This document shows, one piece after another, positions 32,651 to 45,084 of a stretch of 64,000 nt of DNA. This DNA is from Apoda limacodes. Taxonomy: Eukaryota > Arthropoda > Insecta > Lepidoptera > Limacodidae. The first letter of the stretch is position 1. Each line of letters starts with the position of its first letter. The notes below the pieces were generated by a model, which saw only the letters and a program-made list of their open reading frames with translations, did not search any database and was not told the origin of the DNA. A program made the translations under genes and the position numbers. Location of the stretch: NCBI GenBank assembly GCA_946406115.1, contig OX291544.1, positions 23,329,521-23,393,520 of the forward strand, given 5' to 3'.

Positions 32651-33299
32651 TAGATCCATGCCTGTTTTTTTCAAGATCACTGGGGAACCTAAAACAATAC
32701 AGAAATTAAAACTTTTTAGTTTAAACATAACGAAAGTAATTATAAATGTTATCGATATGTATTGGGCTCCAACTTACAACACTATGAATTAGGCAAAGTG
32801 TTAAAAATACCAGTTTTAGTGATTTAACAGCAATATCCTTGCAAAAGAAATGTTATTAAACATGTATACATTATGATTGGTGACTATAAGTGGAATTGAA
32901 CACTTTATTTACAATTTACCTTCATTAAATCACAATAATAACTAGTTCGATTTATTTTGGAGACAGATTCGTATTTTTCTCAAATAAAATATCGACAGCT
33001 CGAACAACCGGGAACGACACACACTATAGTCATTTATCAATCATGTAATTAGGTGTGATTTATATATTTGAAAGAAAAAAACAGAATGTTTTAGTAATCA
33101 AAAAGACATTTTGATAGCCAATTGTTGTCGATAGCCAACGAGATGCTTCGAGACGTCCGAGAATGGGCAATGCCATCTCTTTTATTTATAGCATTTGAAT
33201 GACTTATACTGTTTACAGATACATGGTTCAACAATTTTTTTTTTACTTTATCTTTAGTAGCCGTAAGTAGGTAATTTTCCTACCTTTTTGACAAGCATA

Positions 33300-33369
33300 T
33301 CGTACTACTTATACAATATAGGCTGGCAACACTGTACTAAGTTCTTTTCTCTGGTCATATTTTGCCAAT
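33300..33369 (+). promoter_or_regulatory. RpL37: putative RpL37 core promoter with TOP-like start
   Basis: A pyrimidine tract, TTCTTTTCTCTGG at 33342-33354, lies about 20-28 nt before the proposed ATG. It resembles the 5'-terminal oligopyrimidine start of ribosomal protein mRNAs, which confers TOR-dependent translation. No TATA box is evident. The start site is not proven. Confidence 0.45.
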
Positions 33370-36300
33370 ATGGTACAGTTTTTTGTTTTTAGTATTTTAT
33401 TTAGCGTTATTTATCATGATAATCATTAGTAAACATACTAAAATAATCCTTCTACATAAATTCCGTCTAATGATAGATATAACATAATGTGTATTTTATG
33501 AAATCGTTTTGTGTTTATGTTTAAATTTATAACCTATATTTTCAGACGAAAGGTACGTCAAGTTTTGGTAAGCGCCGCAATAAGACACATACATTATGTA
33601 GAAGGTGTGGCCGGTCGTCATATCACATTCAGAAATCTAAATGTGCACAATGTGGTTACCCTGCAGCTAAACTTCGATCATGTAAGTCCCCTTTTTCTAG
33701 ACCTTTAGTAGTGAGTAAGTATATCCCCTGCCGGTACTGTGATATAGGGAAAGGGTCAGAGTAACTTAAAGGGGACGCAAGGGAACAAAAAGACTTTAAC
33801 GTTGTTGGATTGTTGGCATAATTTTTTGACTTAACGCCATAAGAAAAAATCCAACAGCGGCGTCAAATTGCATGAGCGAGGTGGCCAGTCCACCATTTCT
33901 CTAGATTTAACGCTTTCCATCAATTGGAATAAGTGCTCTTAAAGTTGCCACTGCAAACTCAGAAGTAGTAAGTTGATTTCTTAATGTTGCTTGTCCGTGA
34001 ACTTCACTATGACAAAAAAAACCATGCCTCGACTTACGTCTTGACGACAAATCATAATTAAGTTTTTATTGTTGTTCTGTATTAAAAAACCCTTTATATA
34101 CAAAATAAATAAATAAATAATATAAAAAGTTATAAAAATGACGAACTTGTTTTTCTTCACAGGAAATAAATTTATATTTTACTGCAATTATAACAGTAAT
34201 TTAAATTTACCTAAGCATTGTCCCAAAAAAATGTTGTTAGGAAGTAACCGCTTATTTTGTGGGTAAATTAGCTCACTTAATTCCTATCACTGCTAATAAT
34301 ACATTATGGTGGAGGCTTAGAAAGTAAGACTTTGCTGGATGAGTAGAGTTTTAAGGTTTAACTAAAAAAGGGAAGCTGTTAATTATACAAAGATTTATTC
34401 TAAAATGAAGGGAAAAGAAAACTGATGTTTTATAGAATAGGTGTTTAGAAAGTAACCGAGTTATTTTTACTAGGCTACAGTAATCTCTTTAGAAAAGTGT
34501 TATTTTAATTTACTAGGCCATGCTAAGAAAACATAGGGAAATTGTTCTTGTGCAAAAGGTGTTCTGTACTGTTAATAGGAAAGAAAAAACATTTAATGCA
34601 AATGCAAATTGGATATTGTGTAGCATTTTTTACAGTATAGAAAGAGGCAACACAAACCTCTACATTGGCAAGAGTAAATTCTTGAACACTGTCCAGCTAG
34701 CAATGTTAACCTGAAATGGTTCAATCAATCAATCCCTTTATTCAAACTTTTTTGTTCTTATGCATTCCATCATAGTATGTCTAAGTTCAGTGTGCCTCTC
34801 TGCAAAAGCCTCCTCTGACACCTTTCAATTTTTTCTTGTCTCTGGCCACTCTTTTCCAATCAGGTGACTCAATGATATTGTGTCTTCTCCTGTTTCTTTT
34901 GCCATATTTAGAACACTATTGTAACACAATCTCCCTCCACTTATCTTGTCCACTGTCATTGGTCTATTTGGAAAACACATTAATAGCTGTTGAGGTTAAC
35001 CACCTGTTTTCACTGTCTGTAAATAATTGTTAAAAAAAAAAAAAACTGATATTTTACTGTGTAAATAAATCCCACTTTTAAAATCAAAATGTTATTTTTT
35101 TTTGTGCTGTCAACACTACCCACGAATGACATGTGGTCTTATATTTAACACTTATAACAATTGTGTAATTTAAGTATATTTTAAAATTTAAGTGTTATTT
35201 GGATTTAATCAATAAATCACTTTCATGGTGATTACTATTTTATTACTGAACAAAAAAAGGGATAATGCCAATATAGATGTCGCAGGCAAATAATATAATT
35301 CGTTATTTTACAATATGCCTAGGCAGATTGTAAAGTATGGAACAAAAATCGTACTGTATGAGTCATGTATGTTAGGTTAGGTTCAGTTCCTCTTTTGTAA
35401 ACGTACATGCGGAGCAAGTGAAGCGAGCGGAGCGTTCCAGCCAAGCTTCATATAATAATCAGTTCAGTTATATGATAATTTCTATTCCATACTTCTGTCT
35501 ACCTAGGTATATTCTAAAACGGCAAATTATATGACTTGCCTGCGACATAGACATAATATAGTATACAGTTTTGGGGCTGTATTAAACAAAGTTATACAAG
35601 AATCATACAAAGACACCATCTATTTGCTAACTATATATATATAACATCAATTAGGCCTCTGGTCTTAGGAATCACAATTCAATGGCATCACGATGAAAGT
35701 CTCCTCCAGCTGCTCATCTCCGTGATATGACATTGAGAGGTAGATCATCCTCAGTGTCTGAGTCCCCACCAACATCTGAATTTTCACCTTGGTCGTCATC
35801 TATGCCCTCGATCAAATTGAGGAGCTGATCGTAGGGCATTTTTTCTAAACTTAGTGCTTGCATAGACATCTAAAACAATCAGAAAATTAATAATGATTCA
35901 GTTGTAGGATGTAATTCTCGCACAAACCTCACCGGCCCCCATACCTACACTTTGGCACCTAATATCATCTTTGTGCAATAATATCTATATAAAATAACTG
36001 TTTTTTAACATAAAGTGATAATTCTTATTTGCAAAAGTTAACTGTAATAGCTCCGAATACGTAAAATTAACAAATTAGAATCTGAAATATGTACTTGTTC
36101 AAATTCTAACCATAAAATTGGTTTTTACTACCTGTTGAGTTCAAATCATTATTGTACTTTATAGATAAAAGTTGTCATTAAATTTTTATATACCCAAATG
36201 GAGAAAAATAACTAAATTATTCATTCATTACATTCTAGACGTAAATATGACATTTTACCACACACAGTCACTTCTCCAAGTAGTAAACACTAATGAGATA

Positions 36301-38395
36301 GAAGGCACAAATGTGACGACCAAGATCTTGCACCCTTCCAAAGACATGTGACTGATTTCACTTTGGTGGTTTCATTTGTTGCGTGTGCCCGTACAGGGAC
36401 TACTCATTTAAACAATAAGGTTGATAACCAATGTTAGTTTATACGAAATATGAGCGTTAAAGTCAACCTTGTCGAGTGGTTACAGACGCCATACTAATTT
36501 CGCTTCTGGACTATAAAGGGTTAAAAAGTAAGAACAATAGAGTTCTATTTAGTTTGTACTTTAAACATGAAAAAAATGGTAATTACCCGTAATCCTTATA
36601 TTCCTAACAATAGGTTTGGTAGTTATTTAGTTAATTGGTAGGATAAATGAAACAAATTTGTTTTTAGGGTTCCGTACCAAGAGGGTGCTAATGGAGCCCT
36701 ATTACTAAAACTACACTGTCTGTCTGTCCAACCATTAAAAGGCTCTATCTTTTAGACCAAAATAGGTAGAAGCCTGAATTTTTTGTGTTATACTGGGGGA
36801 TTATCTAACAAATAAAAATCATAAAAACGGAAAGACATACGAACTTTAGTGTGAACTAAGTATAACAACAAATATTAAAAACCGGCCAAGTGTGATACGG
36901 GCCCAAGCCATTACTATTTTAAATTACCTTCTGCTTCTGACAACTCTTATCTTTTTATTTACCTTTTCTCATGCTTTTTAATACCTAAGCTAATTTTCAC
37001 CCTTACACCTTGTCAGTTTTTTTTTTGTCGAAAAATCTATGCATATATGATGGCCCCACATCCTTATTTTTTAGCGCGTCTTCTGAATGTCGGTCTAGCC
37101 TTGTCAGAAGTGATCAAAACTTCCAAGTTAAATAGTGCACTTAGTCATGTTGGTTGCTCTGTGGCCAGCTCTAAGTTTATATTGAATTCATACAATTCAG
37201 ATTTTTTAAAATAAATAAATGTGAATAACATACTTATCATGTAATTCGTTTTTTTTTTACAATTACTTAGGAATCTATTTAGATTTAAGGTAAACTAAAA
37301 AATACCGGTAATGAAAACATCCGGTAATTGCATGCCCTTAGGGACTTTTACTAAATTATCCAATTATCCTCTATATAAAACTTTTATCATATGCAAATGC
37401 AAACACAATCCTGCATTGATTGAGGAGATTCTTTACTTAAGACTTTCCTTGTATATGTAGGTAAATTAACTTGAGATAACTATAACAGATGTATTGACTA
37501 TACATATTTGTTGTTATTTCTCATATATTTATACAATTTATTCAACTAATTTTAATTTCAGCAGTGGATTTTAAAAATTGTACTGTGTTAAGATTTTTAA
37601 TTTTTTGTACTTAACCCATTCTAATAAGAAATCATAATAGACTTGTAAATATGTAATGGTCTATCTATTTTCATTCTCTGAAGCCTAATTGTAATAAATT
37701 CAAAATTATAATACAGTGTGTCTTCATAAAGTGCACAAATAAAAATGAGGGAAACTATACATAATTAAATCGAAATAAAAAACACATTAATTATTCTTTT
37801 GTGGTATTTCTTAAATTGCTAGGATGCTACTGCGACATTAATGTAAATAAAACGATGTAACTTTTAAACTACATGATCTATCATGATGAAACAAACTGAA
37901 TTATAGCTGAAAATAACTGGGCCTCCTCAAAAATAACACTGTATATAAATTAATTATGACAACTTTAGACTGCAATATGGTATGGCCTTATTAGAGTTTA
38001 AAGCAAGCTAAAATCAGTTTAAGTGAGCTTCTCTATGGTGTTTGGTTTTTTCATGTTTTTATTTTGCTAAGGCTTTTGTTTTGAATTCTTGTGTATCAAT
38101 ATTGAGCTATGCAGAAGCTGCAAAAGTAATCTTTTTAAACTTTGGCACCGGCCGACACGTAAATGAAAAGACGCTCTTACGGACAGTGCGTTGACCCTAC
38201 TGACTAAAGCCTAAAATTCCTAAATAGACACTTACATTTATTTATTTATTTTCAGACCACTGGTCAGTGAAGGCTAAGCGCAGGAAGACCACTGGTACCG
38301 GCCGTATGCGTCACCTGAAGATCGTGAGGAGGCGATTCCGCAATGGCTTCAAGGAAGGCAAACCCACGCCCAAGAAAGCCGTAGCCTCTTCGTAG
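33370..38395 (+). CDS. RpL37: 60S ribosomal protein L37 (eL37)
   Basis: Structural protein of the large ribosomal subunit. Exons: 33370-33372 (ATG only), 33546-33681, 38256-38395; 92 residues, close to the usual 93-97. Exon 2 encodes [20 protein letters not shown] and the zinc-ribbon cysteines CRRCG...CAQCGYP (two CxxC pairs). Exon 3 encodes [20 protein letters not shown] and [12 protein letters not shown], ending PKKAVASS and TAG. The donor after exon 2 is GTAAGT; the acceptors are TTTTCAG and TTATTTTCAG. The first exon is the least certain part: ATG|GTACAG 173 bp upstream, directly after a TOP-like tract. Intron 2 is 4.6 kb and carries transposon debris. Being split by introns, it is not a processed copy. 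Confidence 0.92.
33546..33681 (+). CDS. RpL37: RpL37 exon 2
   Basis: Begins with ACGAAAGG after a TTTTCAG acceptor and ends CTTCGATCAT|GTAAGT. Carries both CxxC pairs of the zinc ribbon. Ends in phase 1. Confidence 0.93.
34721..35010 (-). mobile_element. LINE 3' end with TTGA-repeat tail
   Basis: The minus strand has decayed coding words ([33 protein letters not shown]) followed by a stop-rich segment and a terminal (TTGA)n run at 34721-34733. Located in RpL37 intron 2. Confidence 0.6.
35277..35548. mobile_element. MITE with about 62-bp TIRs (copy 1)
   Basis: Both ends start ATGTCGCAGGCAA and carry an internal CCTAGG; the arms 35277-35340 and 35487-35548 are diverged inverted repeats. The interior matches 57100-57240, including TAAGTCATGTATGTT-like and TCATATAATAATC words. 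Confidence 0.75.
35714..35869 (-). CDS. short acidic ORF in RpL37 intron 2
   Basis: 51 codons: [20 protein letters not shown], then [20 protein letters not shown] and [11 protein letters not shown]. An AG precedes the ATG (TTTTAG|ATG), so it could be an exon. Acidic, Asp/Ser-rich N-termini like this occur in piggyBac-type transposases, but no transposase follows. Function unknown. Confidence 0.3.
   Translation of the reverse strand: MSMQALSLEKMPYDQLLNLIEGIDDDQGENSDVGGDSDTEDDLPLNVISRR
36661..36900 (+). repeat. GGGTTCCGTACC / CCGGCCAAGTG lepidopteran repeat
   Basis: Starts TTTTTAGGGTTCCGTACC, has CTGTCTGTCTGTCC in the middle, and ends at AAAAACCGGCCAAGTGTGA. Member of the family seen full length at 43066 and 53133. 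Confidence 0.6.
38256..38395 (+). CDS. RpL37: RpL37 exon 3
   Basis: Acceptor TTATTTTCAG. The C-terminal basic part contains [19 protein letters not shown], which is nearly invariant in eukaryotic eL37. TAG stop at 38393-38395; a weak ATTAAA signal lies at about 38423. Confidence 0.95.
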
Positions 38396-39063
38396 ATTTA
38401 ATGTTAGACGCCAATATACAAAATTAAAAAAAAATACTTGGTTTAACTAATCAAATCATGTATAAGTTTAACCTAACGGTTTTTATTCCCAGAAGGGGTT
38501 AACCAATGGCTGGAAACACACCCATTACAATTTGTGGAGGCAAGCGTCTTTTTCACTTACCATTTGCGTGACGGGCGGTGAGCTCGCTGCCGAAAAACTG
38601 CTTCTGATCTGTGTATCTGGACTAGTAGCTGTATGTTACATAACTCTTAAATTAGCAGCTTTTGACAATAAGCGGTTTTAAGAAAGACCAGAGACAGTAA
38701 TCTTTACTAGTTCCAGACAAACAATTGGACAGGGAGCAACTTGTTTGGTGTAGATATCCGCATTTATGTAAAAACTAGTTCTTATTAAGGGAAAACTATT
38801 GCAATAGGTATAAAATATGATAATAATATAATAAATTTAAGATGATTTTCGAATTATATAATCAGAGCTCAGCCTCGGCTAGAAATGTGAAGTACAGACA
38901 CTAGAGTAACAAACTCACATTGTTTAGACTATTACTGTTTTGTTAGCCTCAATGCAATATAAAAAAACTAACTTTTGGCCGCGGTTCCACCCGCCCTAAA
39001 TTCGGTTTACGTTATTACGTGACCATTTTTGTTATTTACAAACAAACAAAAACAAAAAGTGTG

Positions 39064-39150
39064 CCGCTAAGTGGTCACCCATCTAATTACTGACCAAGCC
39101 CGACGTTGCTTAACTTTAAATATCGTTTCCAATAAACGTGTTACTGTTTC
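39064..39150 (-). mobile_element. 5S-rRNA-derived SINE relic
   Basis: The minus strand reads GTTAAGCAACGTCGGGCTTG, GTCAGTA, then GATGGGTGACCAC, a near match to the 5S rRNA 3' half. The preceding minus-strand sequence (GTTTATTGGAAAC region) is shared with the copy at 45421-45500. Confidence 0.7.
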
Positions 39151-40446
39151 GCTTATTAATAGCTAGATGGGGTTCTAACGGTGGTAAATAACTTTGGGCC
39201 CGTCTCACGTTTTTATTATTTGTTGTTTTACTTAGAGCTTACACACACTACGATCACTGCAATATTGAAGCTTGTATGTGTTACTGTTTTTACGATAGAG
39301 CAACTAGATTATTAAGTTTGTACCCTGTACCGACACGTAACGTAAAAATTGTTATTGATTTAGTAAGTATAAGTATTCAGAATGTTAACATTTTATTTTC
39401 TATAATGTTACATGGTTCACGAACTTATAGTTAATAAGTACCTAGTAATTAATGGGACCAAATAATGGGTGTACGAGAAAACACATTTCATCTATGTAAG
39501 TACCTTTTATGGAATTTGTACGAAGTTTTTACTTTTCCGATTACATCATTCAGTTGTAAAGCCTACATAGCTATGATAGTTTTCCTTTTAATTTCGTAAT
39601 ACATGCGCTAATCCCATGCTTTCTTTCACACTCCCAAGAACAGCCATTTTTAGCTGGCAGAGGGGGGCCACTGGGCTCTAACAGAAATGGCTACTTTTTT
39701 TTAAGCTGAATATACCGCAAACGCAAGAGCTGAATCGAAAATGGTTGTTACACACCCTATATATTTTCTAACCAGCTATCCAACAACATCCCACACTATG
39801 GGTTAGACCCACATACCTAGGATTTTTACGCTGGGTAGACCAGAGAAAAATATTCACGTGTAGGGGAAGGTGCCCTAAAAAAAATTTTTTTTATTTTAAT
39901 TTACTCGGTTTAATTAATGTGTATACCCATGCCGAATTACATCGTTCTAGGACTTATAGTCTCTGAGCTAAACGGAGGACAGACAGACAGACGGACATGG
40001 CGAAACTATAGCGGTACCTTATTAACTACGGACCTAAAACATGACACGCGTGACGTGTTTAGGTAGCGTATGTACTTCCTCGGGACTCAAACTATCTCCA
40101 TGCCAAATTCCATCTTTATCGGTACAAGCGGCTTAGACCGGCCGCATACTACGAGAAATTTTTGATAGAAAAAATCTGGTACGTGCCGGACGGGCTCTGT
40201 GCATACATTTTTTCACGAGAATTTTTCTTACAGTGAGCGGGGTTTAGTACAAGTTTGCGTTCGGCGCCCGCAAGAATTTTTATATCGGAATTTCCTCGTA
40301 ATGTGCTTCCGCCCTAAGCATACAATAACAGACAAGGTACTAGACAGACAGAGTTACTGTCGTATTTATAATATTTACTAGCTGACCCGGCGAACGTTGT
40401 TTCTCCGCACCAACCTATTGTGAAAGGGTTGTACTAATTCAAAAAC

Positions 40447-40740
40447 CTTCCCCGGCATGTGCATAACATTTTACCAAAATTTGTTTACAATCGGCTTCCC
40501 CTTATTGCGCGAGTCCGACTCTTTTTCAGAAACATTGCCCGGCGTGTGCATAACAACTTACCAAAATTTCATTAAAATCGGTTTACCCTTATTGCGCGAG
40601 TCCGACACGCACTTGACCCTTTTTTCTTTCTTAGAAACCTTCCCCGGCGTGTGCATAACGACGTACCAAAATTTCATTAAAATCGATTTACCCTTAGCGC
40701 GCCCGCCCGACTCGCACTTGACCGTTTTTTTCTTTCATAA
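40447..40740 (+). repeat. three-copy tandem repeat, 85-105 bp unit
   Basis: The unit contains CCCCGGCATGTGCATAAC, ACCAAAATTTCATTAAAATC and TTATTGCGCGAGTCCGAC. Copies start near 40449, 40539 and 40637. The 111-codon ORF (40457-40792) simply translates the repeats (CITTYQNFIKIG). Confidence 0.75.
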
Positions 40741-41147
40741 CAAACACAACAAAAAAAGAATAAGCGAAATCGGTCTAGACTTTCATGCGTGATGGCGTGA
40801 CCACGTGAAATAGGGATTCATCAAGATATGAATTGTAGAAACTAACGTACTTAATAAAATTTAAGAAGCAGTAGAGCACAAATTGTAAGTCAGTCGCATA
40901 AGAAAAAAATATATTTTTTACTACTAAGGTGATATAATAGCCTATAGTGTTTATAGTATACACCAATAACGCTTACGCTTGTAACACAAGGGAGAAGGCG
41001 AAATATAAAACGGTTTTTTTTATTCTATTTAGCGAATGGAGGACTTAAGCGTGAATATATATAAAAAGGTTATACCTTCCTCACGAACTGTGTTATCAAA
41101 TGCAAAAAAATAAAAATAAATTCGACTAATAGTTGTTTCAAAGATCA

Positions 41148-41497
41148 GGGGGCGTCCATTAATTACGGGGGGTTATTTTTCGACCCCAATGGGATGTGAG
41201 ATAGCTCGACCGTTGCCCCCCACACTAATCTTAAATGCGATTATTTAAAATGTTTCATTTTAATGTAAATACGTAAGTACCTTCTTAATTGAGTATCATT
41301 TATGTAAAAAAAAACATAATTTGCTACTTTGTGGCGTTCGCGTTAACCGCGATACATATTATTAGGTATGTAGGATTTAGTCATATTTTAGTGAATAAAC
41401 ATGTCTGATTCTTGCAAAAAAATTAAGTGATATTTGCCGAGAACGTGAGATCGAGATTCGCGCCCTCCCCCTCTTAACGCCCACGTAATTAATGGAT
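41148..41497. mobile_element. 350-bp TIR element
   Basis: The left end has GGGGGCGTCCATTAATTACG and the right end its complement (CCACGTAATTAATGGA at 41481-41496) with nearby GGGGG/CCCCC runs on both sides. Interior has no coding sequence. Confidence 0.55.
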
Positions 41498-42593
41498 TTA
41501 GATAAACTAGGTTTATTATTATGAAACCAGCTAACCTGGCACACATTGTTGTGTCCTTTCTGCCCCCGCTGCATCGCACGCCCGCTCTAATAATTTTTTG
41601 CTGAGGGTTCTTTCTGACTTTTTGTTCGGCTCCTAAGAAACGTAGAGTGATGAATAGTTCCAGAGATGAGCGCGTTCAAACAAAAAATGAATAAAAACTC
41701 TTCAGCTTATTATATTAATATACATAGCAGCAAGCACTGATAATGGGTATAGACTAACAGAATGGCCTCAATCAGATACAGATGAACTACGCTGGCGTGG
41801 AAAACATTTTTTTATTTATTAAACGGGCTAAGTGCGTTTTGTACGTACCGGAGCCGGCCCAAGCATTTTTGGCTCCCTATTCATCATCTCAACTTGTAGA
41901 CGTCCACTGTTAAACGTAGCCCACCCTTCCCCATTTCTTTATATATAGGATATCCCTGTCGCTCTAACCAGTTAATTGGCCATTGTCATTTGGGCTTATA
42001 TGATCTAATTAGCTGTGACAATTTTGTTGAAAATGGAGAGAAGCTCAAGTATCGCTGTTGTGATAACCAAAAGATTCTATTGGAAAAAACAGTACAAGTA
42101 CTAACAGCAAATAGTTTAATCAATATGATTAATGTGATATGGCTTACATTCAGTTTTCTTACTAGTGCTATAACGTTTATTAATTGAAATTGCCATTGGC
42201 AATTTTTTTATAGACTTTACGAACAGCATCGCAATTGTTTGATTATCTTAATCTAAGAAAACAAAAAGTAATGTAAATTTTTACATTAAAAGCATGTTAC
42301 TTTTATCCCCGTGGTGTTATGTTACTTTTATACTCACTCAATTATTACGTTATAACCTTAAAGCTTAATGTGCTTTACATAAAACAATTATAATCATGTA
42401 CAAGCAAACTAAAGGAGAATCAAAAAAAAAATAGCCACAAAGATATACTCATCTCAACTATACGTAAACACTAAGTTAATAAAAGTAAAAAATCGTACTT
42501 TCAGGGCTTAAAAACACATTTCGTCTTTTAATAAACCACACAAACCCGAGATACGCGTGGAAACCATGTGGAAACCGATCTCGGGCATGGGAA

Positions 42594-42941
42594 ATGTTAC
42601 AAACAACCCCTAAATGGTCGCGGGCAGTGATTATGCCATTAGACAAATCTACAGAGCGTTTGTTACTTTCGACTGAGCCTCAACTCGAGTTTGATTTCCA
42701 GACGAACCCATACGAAAAGTATGGTCTTCGTAAATGTCCATTAGCGCATTATAACGTATACGTAATAGATGCAAAGTATCAATCCGAATTTCTCATCTTG
42801 TATCGTTCAAGGTTGGCACATGACGCAATAAAAATTCCCAACGGTGGGTTAATACAGATAATTATACATATACTAGCTGACCGGGCAGACGTTGTCCTGC
42901 ATGATACTGACTGCAGCGCCACCTGCCGGGCTGATTTGTGA
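42594..42941 (+). CDS. unassigned 115-codon ORF
   Basis: Open from MLQTTPKWSRAVIMPLDKST through LLLSTEPQLEFDFQ and YNVYVIDAKYQSEF to the repeat that begins at 42874. Less AT-rich than its surroundings. No family recognised and no splice context. The last 20 codons lie inside the CTAGCTGACC repeat, so the ORF is probably not a functional gene. Confidence 0.2.
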   Translation: MLQTTPKWSRAVIMPLDKSTERLLLSTEPQLEFDFQTNPYEKYGLRKCPLAHYNVYVIDAKYQSEFLILYRSRLAHDAIKIPNGGLIQIIIHILADRADVVLHDTDCSATCRADL

Positions 42942-43050
42942 ATCTAAACCGTCTAGGGCGCAACCCAAACGCATACAAAAAAATGCAATCAAATCGGTCC
43001 AGCCGTTTAGGTGACGTACACACGTACAGTAGAATTATATATATATAAAG
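42874..43050 (+). repeat. CTAGCTGACC lepidopteran repeat
   Basis: Starts ACTAGCTGACCGGGCAGACG and contains AAATCGGTCCAGCCGTTTAG before an AT-repeat end (TATATATATATAAAG). A relative starts at 40379 (CTAGCTGACCCGGCGAACG). Confidence 0.55.
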
Positions 43051-43065
43051 ATATTTTGGACCAAT

Positions 43066-43661
43066 TTAAAAAAAAACCGGCCAAGTGCGAGTTGGACTCG
43101 CGCACCGTGGCTTTCGTACCTACCACCATTTATGTAATCTACAAACACAAACAAAAATATTTTTATATTTGAGTTGATCGAATGAATGAAAAATGTAAAT
43201 TACGGTTTACGATTTATGACGTATTAAAAAAAACTAATAACTAGATCTCGTTCAAACCAATTTTCGGTGGAAGTTTCCATGGTAATGTACATCATATATT
43301 TTTTTTAGTTTTATCATTCTTAGAAGTTACACAAGTTTTACCACTTAGGAAGGGTCTCTCGCGCAAACTATTCAGTTTAGAAAAAAATCATATTAGAAAC
43401 CGCAATATCATTTTTGAAGACCTATCCATAGATACCCCACAACACGTATTGGTTTGGTGAAATTTTTTGTTTTTTTTTTCTATTTTTGGTTGAAAATCTT
43501 AATGCGGTTTACAGAATACATCTACTTACCAAGTTTCAATAGTATAGTTCTTATAGTTTCGGAAAAAAGTGGCTGTGACATACGGACGGACAGACAGACT
43601 GACATGACGAATCCATAAGGGTTCCGTTTGTTGCCATTTGGCTACGGAACCCTAAAAAGGA
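43066..43661 (-). repeat. CCGGCCAAGTGCGAGTTGGA repeat, copy 1
   Basis: Near full-length member sharing CGAGTTGGACTCGCGCACC, TTACGGTTTACGATTTATGA, GATCTCGTTCAAACC, CATACGGACGGACAGACAGA and the closing GGCTACGGAACCCTAAAAA with the copy at 53133. Confidence 0.8.
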
Positions 43662-44929
43662 TGTACCTAGCTGCTAGACAATATTTAACAGCACCATTGA
43701 GGAATGACAAGTTACAATGTGTGTAAACTGCAGGTTACATAAAATGCGCGGGGATTTTTAACCAAAATCCTTTTTTGAACACCACTGTGCATTCCTTTGA
43801 TTTTACTTTCATTGTAGAAAAGTAACTATTACTTTCAAAATTTCTATGCGGCCGGTTGCCCCAAAAAAGGCATTATTTTTTACGTAATTGATCTAATTTT
43901 AGGGTATTTAGATAAACTATAGTTAAACAACAAATAATAAAAACTTGTTATTTCTAATGATGCTTTGGCACTGAGATGCTTAAAAGGGCCGCTTGATATG
44001 CTTTTACCGTAGCCTATGAATGAACACTGAACACCACGGCAAGGCATACTCGTGTGTGCCGCACATCTCGAATATCTCGTTATCGAACAACATAATACTG
44101 TTTCTTTCATGTAAAACCTTGACTTGGAGCTTATTCTACGTGTTCATGGGCTAGCCAGCTAAGCTAGCGATAAGCTATAAAGAAGCTGTGAGCATAATTT
44201 CAGACAACTCTGAACACAACCTGCTATACATGCAAGCACTAGAATTTAATTTTCACAGCTCGTCTTTGAAAAGGGCCAAGCTTGTATTGCTTGTGAAAGT
44301 GGATTGTTGACATAAAAAGCAGTTGCTGGAAACCATATAATTAAAATAACATGTAAAAGTCTTATAAGGATACGATTTGCGGCGATTCGGAGCGTGTTTC
44401 ATACAAACGAAGTTCCTACTTGCTTTGAACATTTACTGATCAAATACTGTGAAATTTTCTAAGAATGATCTCAAACCGAATATCTATATCTGTGGTTTTC
44501 CAAAATCCTAAAAAAAAATGCAATACTTATTAATTACAGAAAAAAAATATAGGTATGTAGCCTAAGCAACTGAAAATAATTGACACCAAATAGTTCGTCA
44601 ATTTCATAATACTGACAAATTAGCGACAAGTCTCTCGCCCATATACATGCTCGGCGAGCGCTTGTACTTGTGCGTGAGCTGTATGCCGTGGCGCATTCAC
44701 TGTCGCCAACGACAAATCCGGCGTAAAGGCGCACGTGTGTGTTTATTGTAGTAGTGAATTAATAAGTATTGCATATACTACAAAAGCAATTTGAGCGCGC
44801 TTTGAAAGCACCGGTTATTAAGTGTATACTACAGCAGTTACAATGTTTGGGCTTTAGAGTTTTCCTATAAGTATGTAGGCACACTTTATCTGTAGTAGCT
44901 TGCCTTGATTAGCTTTTATACGCCCCACT

Positions 44930-45076
44930 GCAGAGAGACACCCACTCCTTGGAGAAGGTCCAATAGTCCACCGTGCTGGCCCAGTGTGAATTGGCGGACG
45001 TTTGTCGAGCTAATGGCCACTCGACTATCAAGAGTTTCAAAGCCGTCCATAAGGCGTCGGCGTAACTAGGCGTTAC
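44930..45076 (-). mobile_element. RTE-type LINE 3'UTR fragment
   Basis: The minus strand contains CCAATTCACACTGGGCCAGC, then ACGGTGGACTA and CTGCAGTGGGGCGTATAA, typical of lepidopteran RTE 3' tails. A second short copy (AATTCGCACTGGGCCAGCGT) is at 51331-51350. Confidence 0.6.
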
Positions 45077-45084
45077 AACATGCT

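Noticed and set aside
33546..38395. RpL37 as a processed pseudogene
   Set aside because: Clear introns with good splice sites and an intact frame ending in a normal C-terminus.
40457..40792. 111-codon ORF as a gene
   Set aside because: It is the translation of a three-copy tandem repeat attached to a known repeat start.
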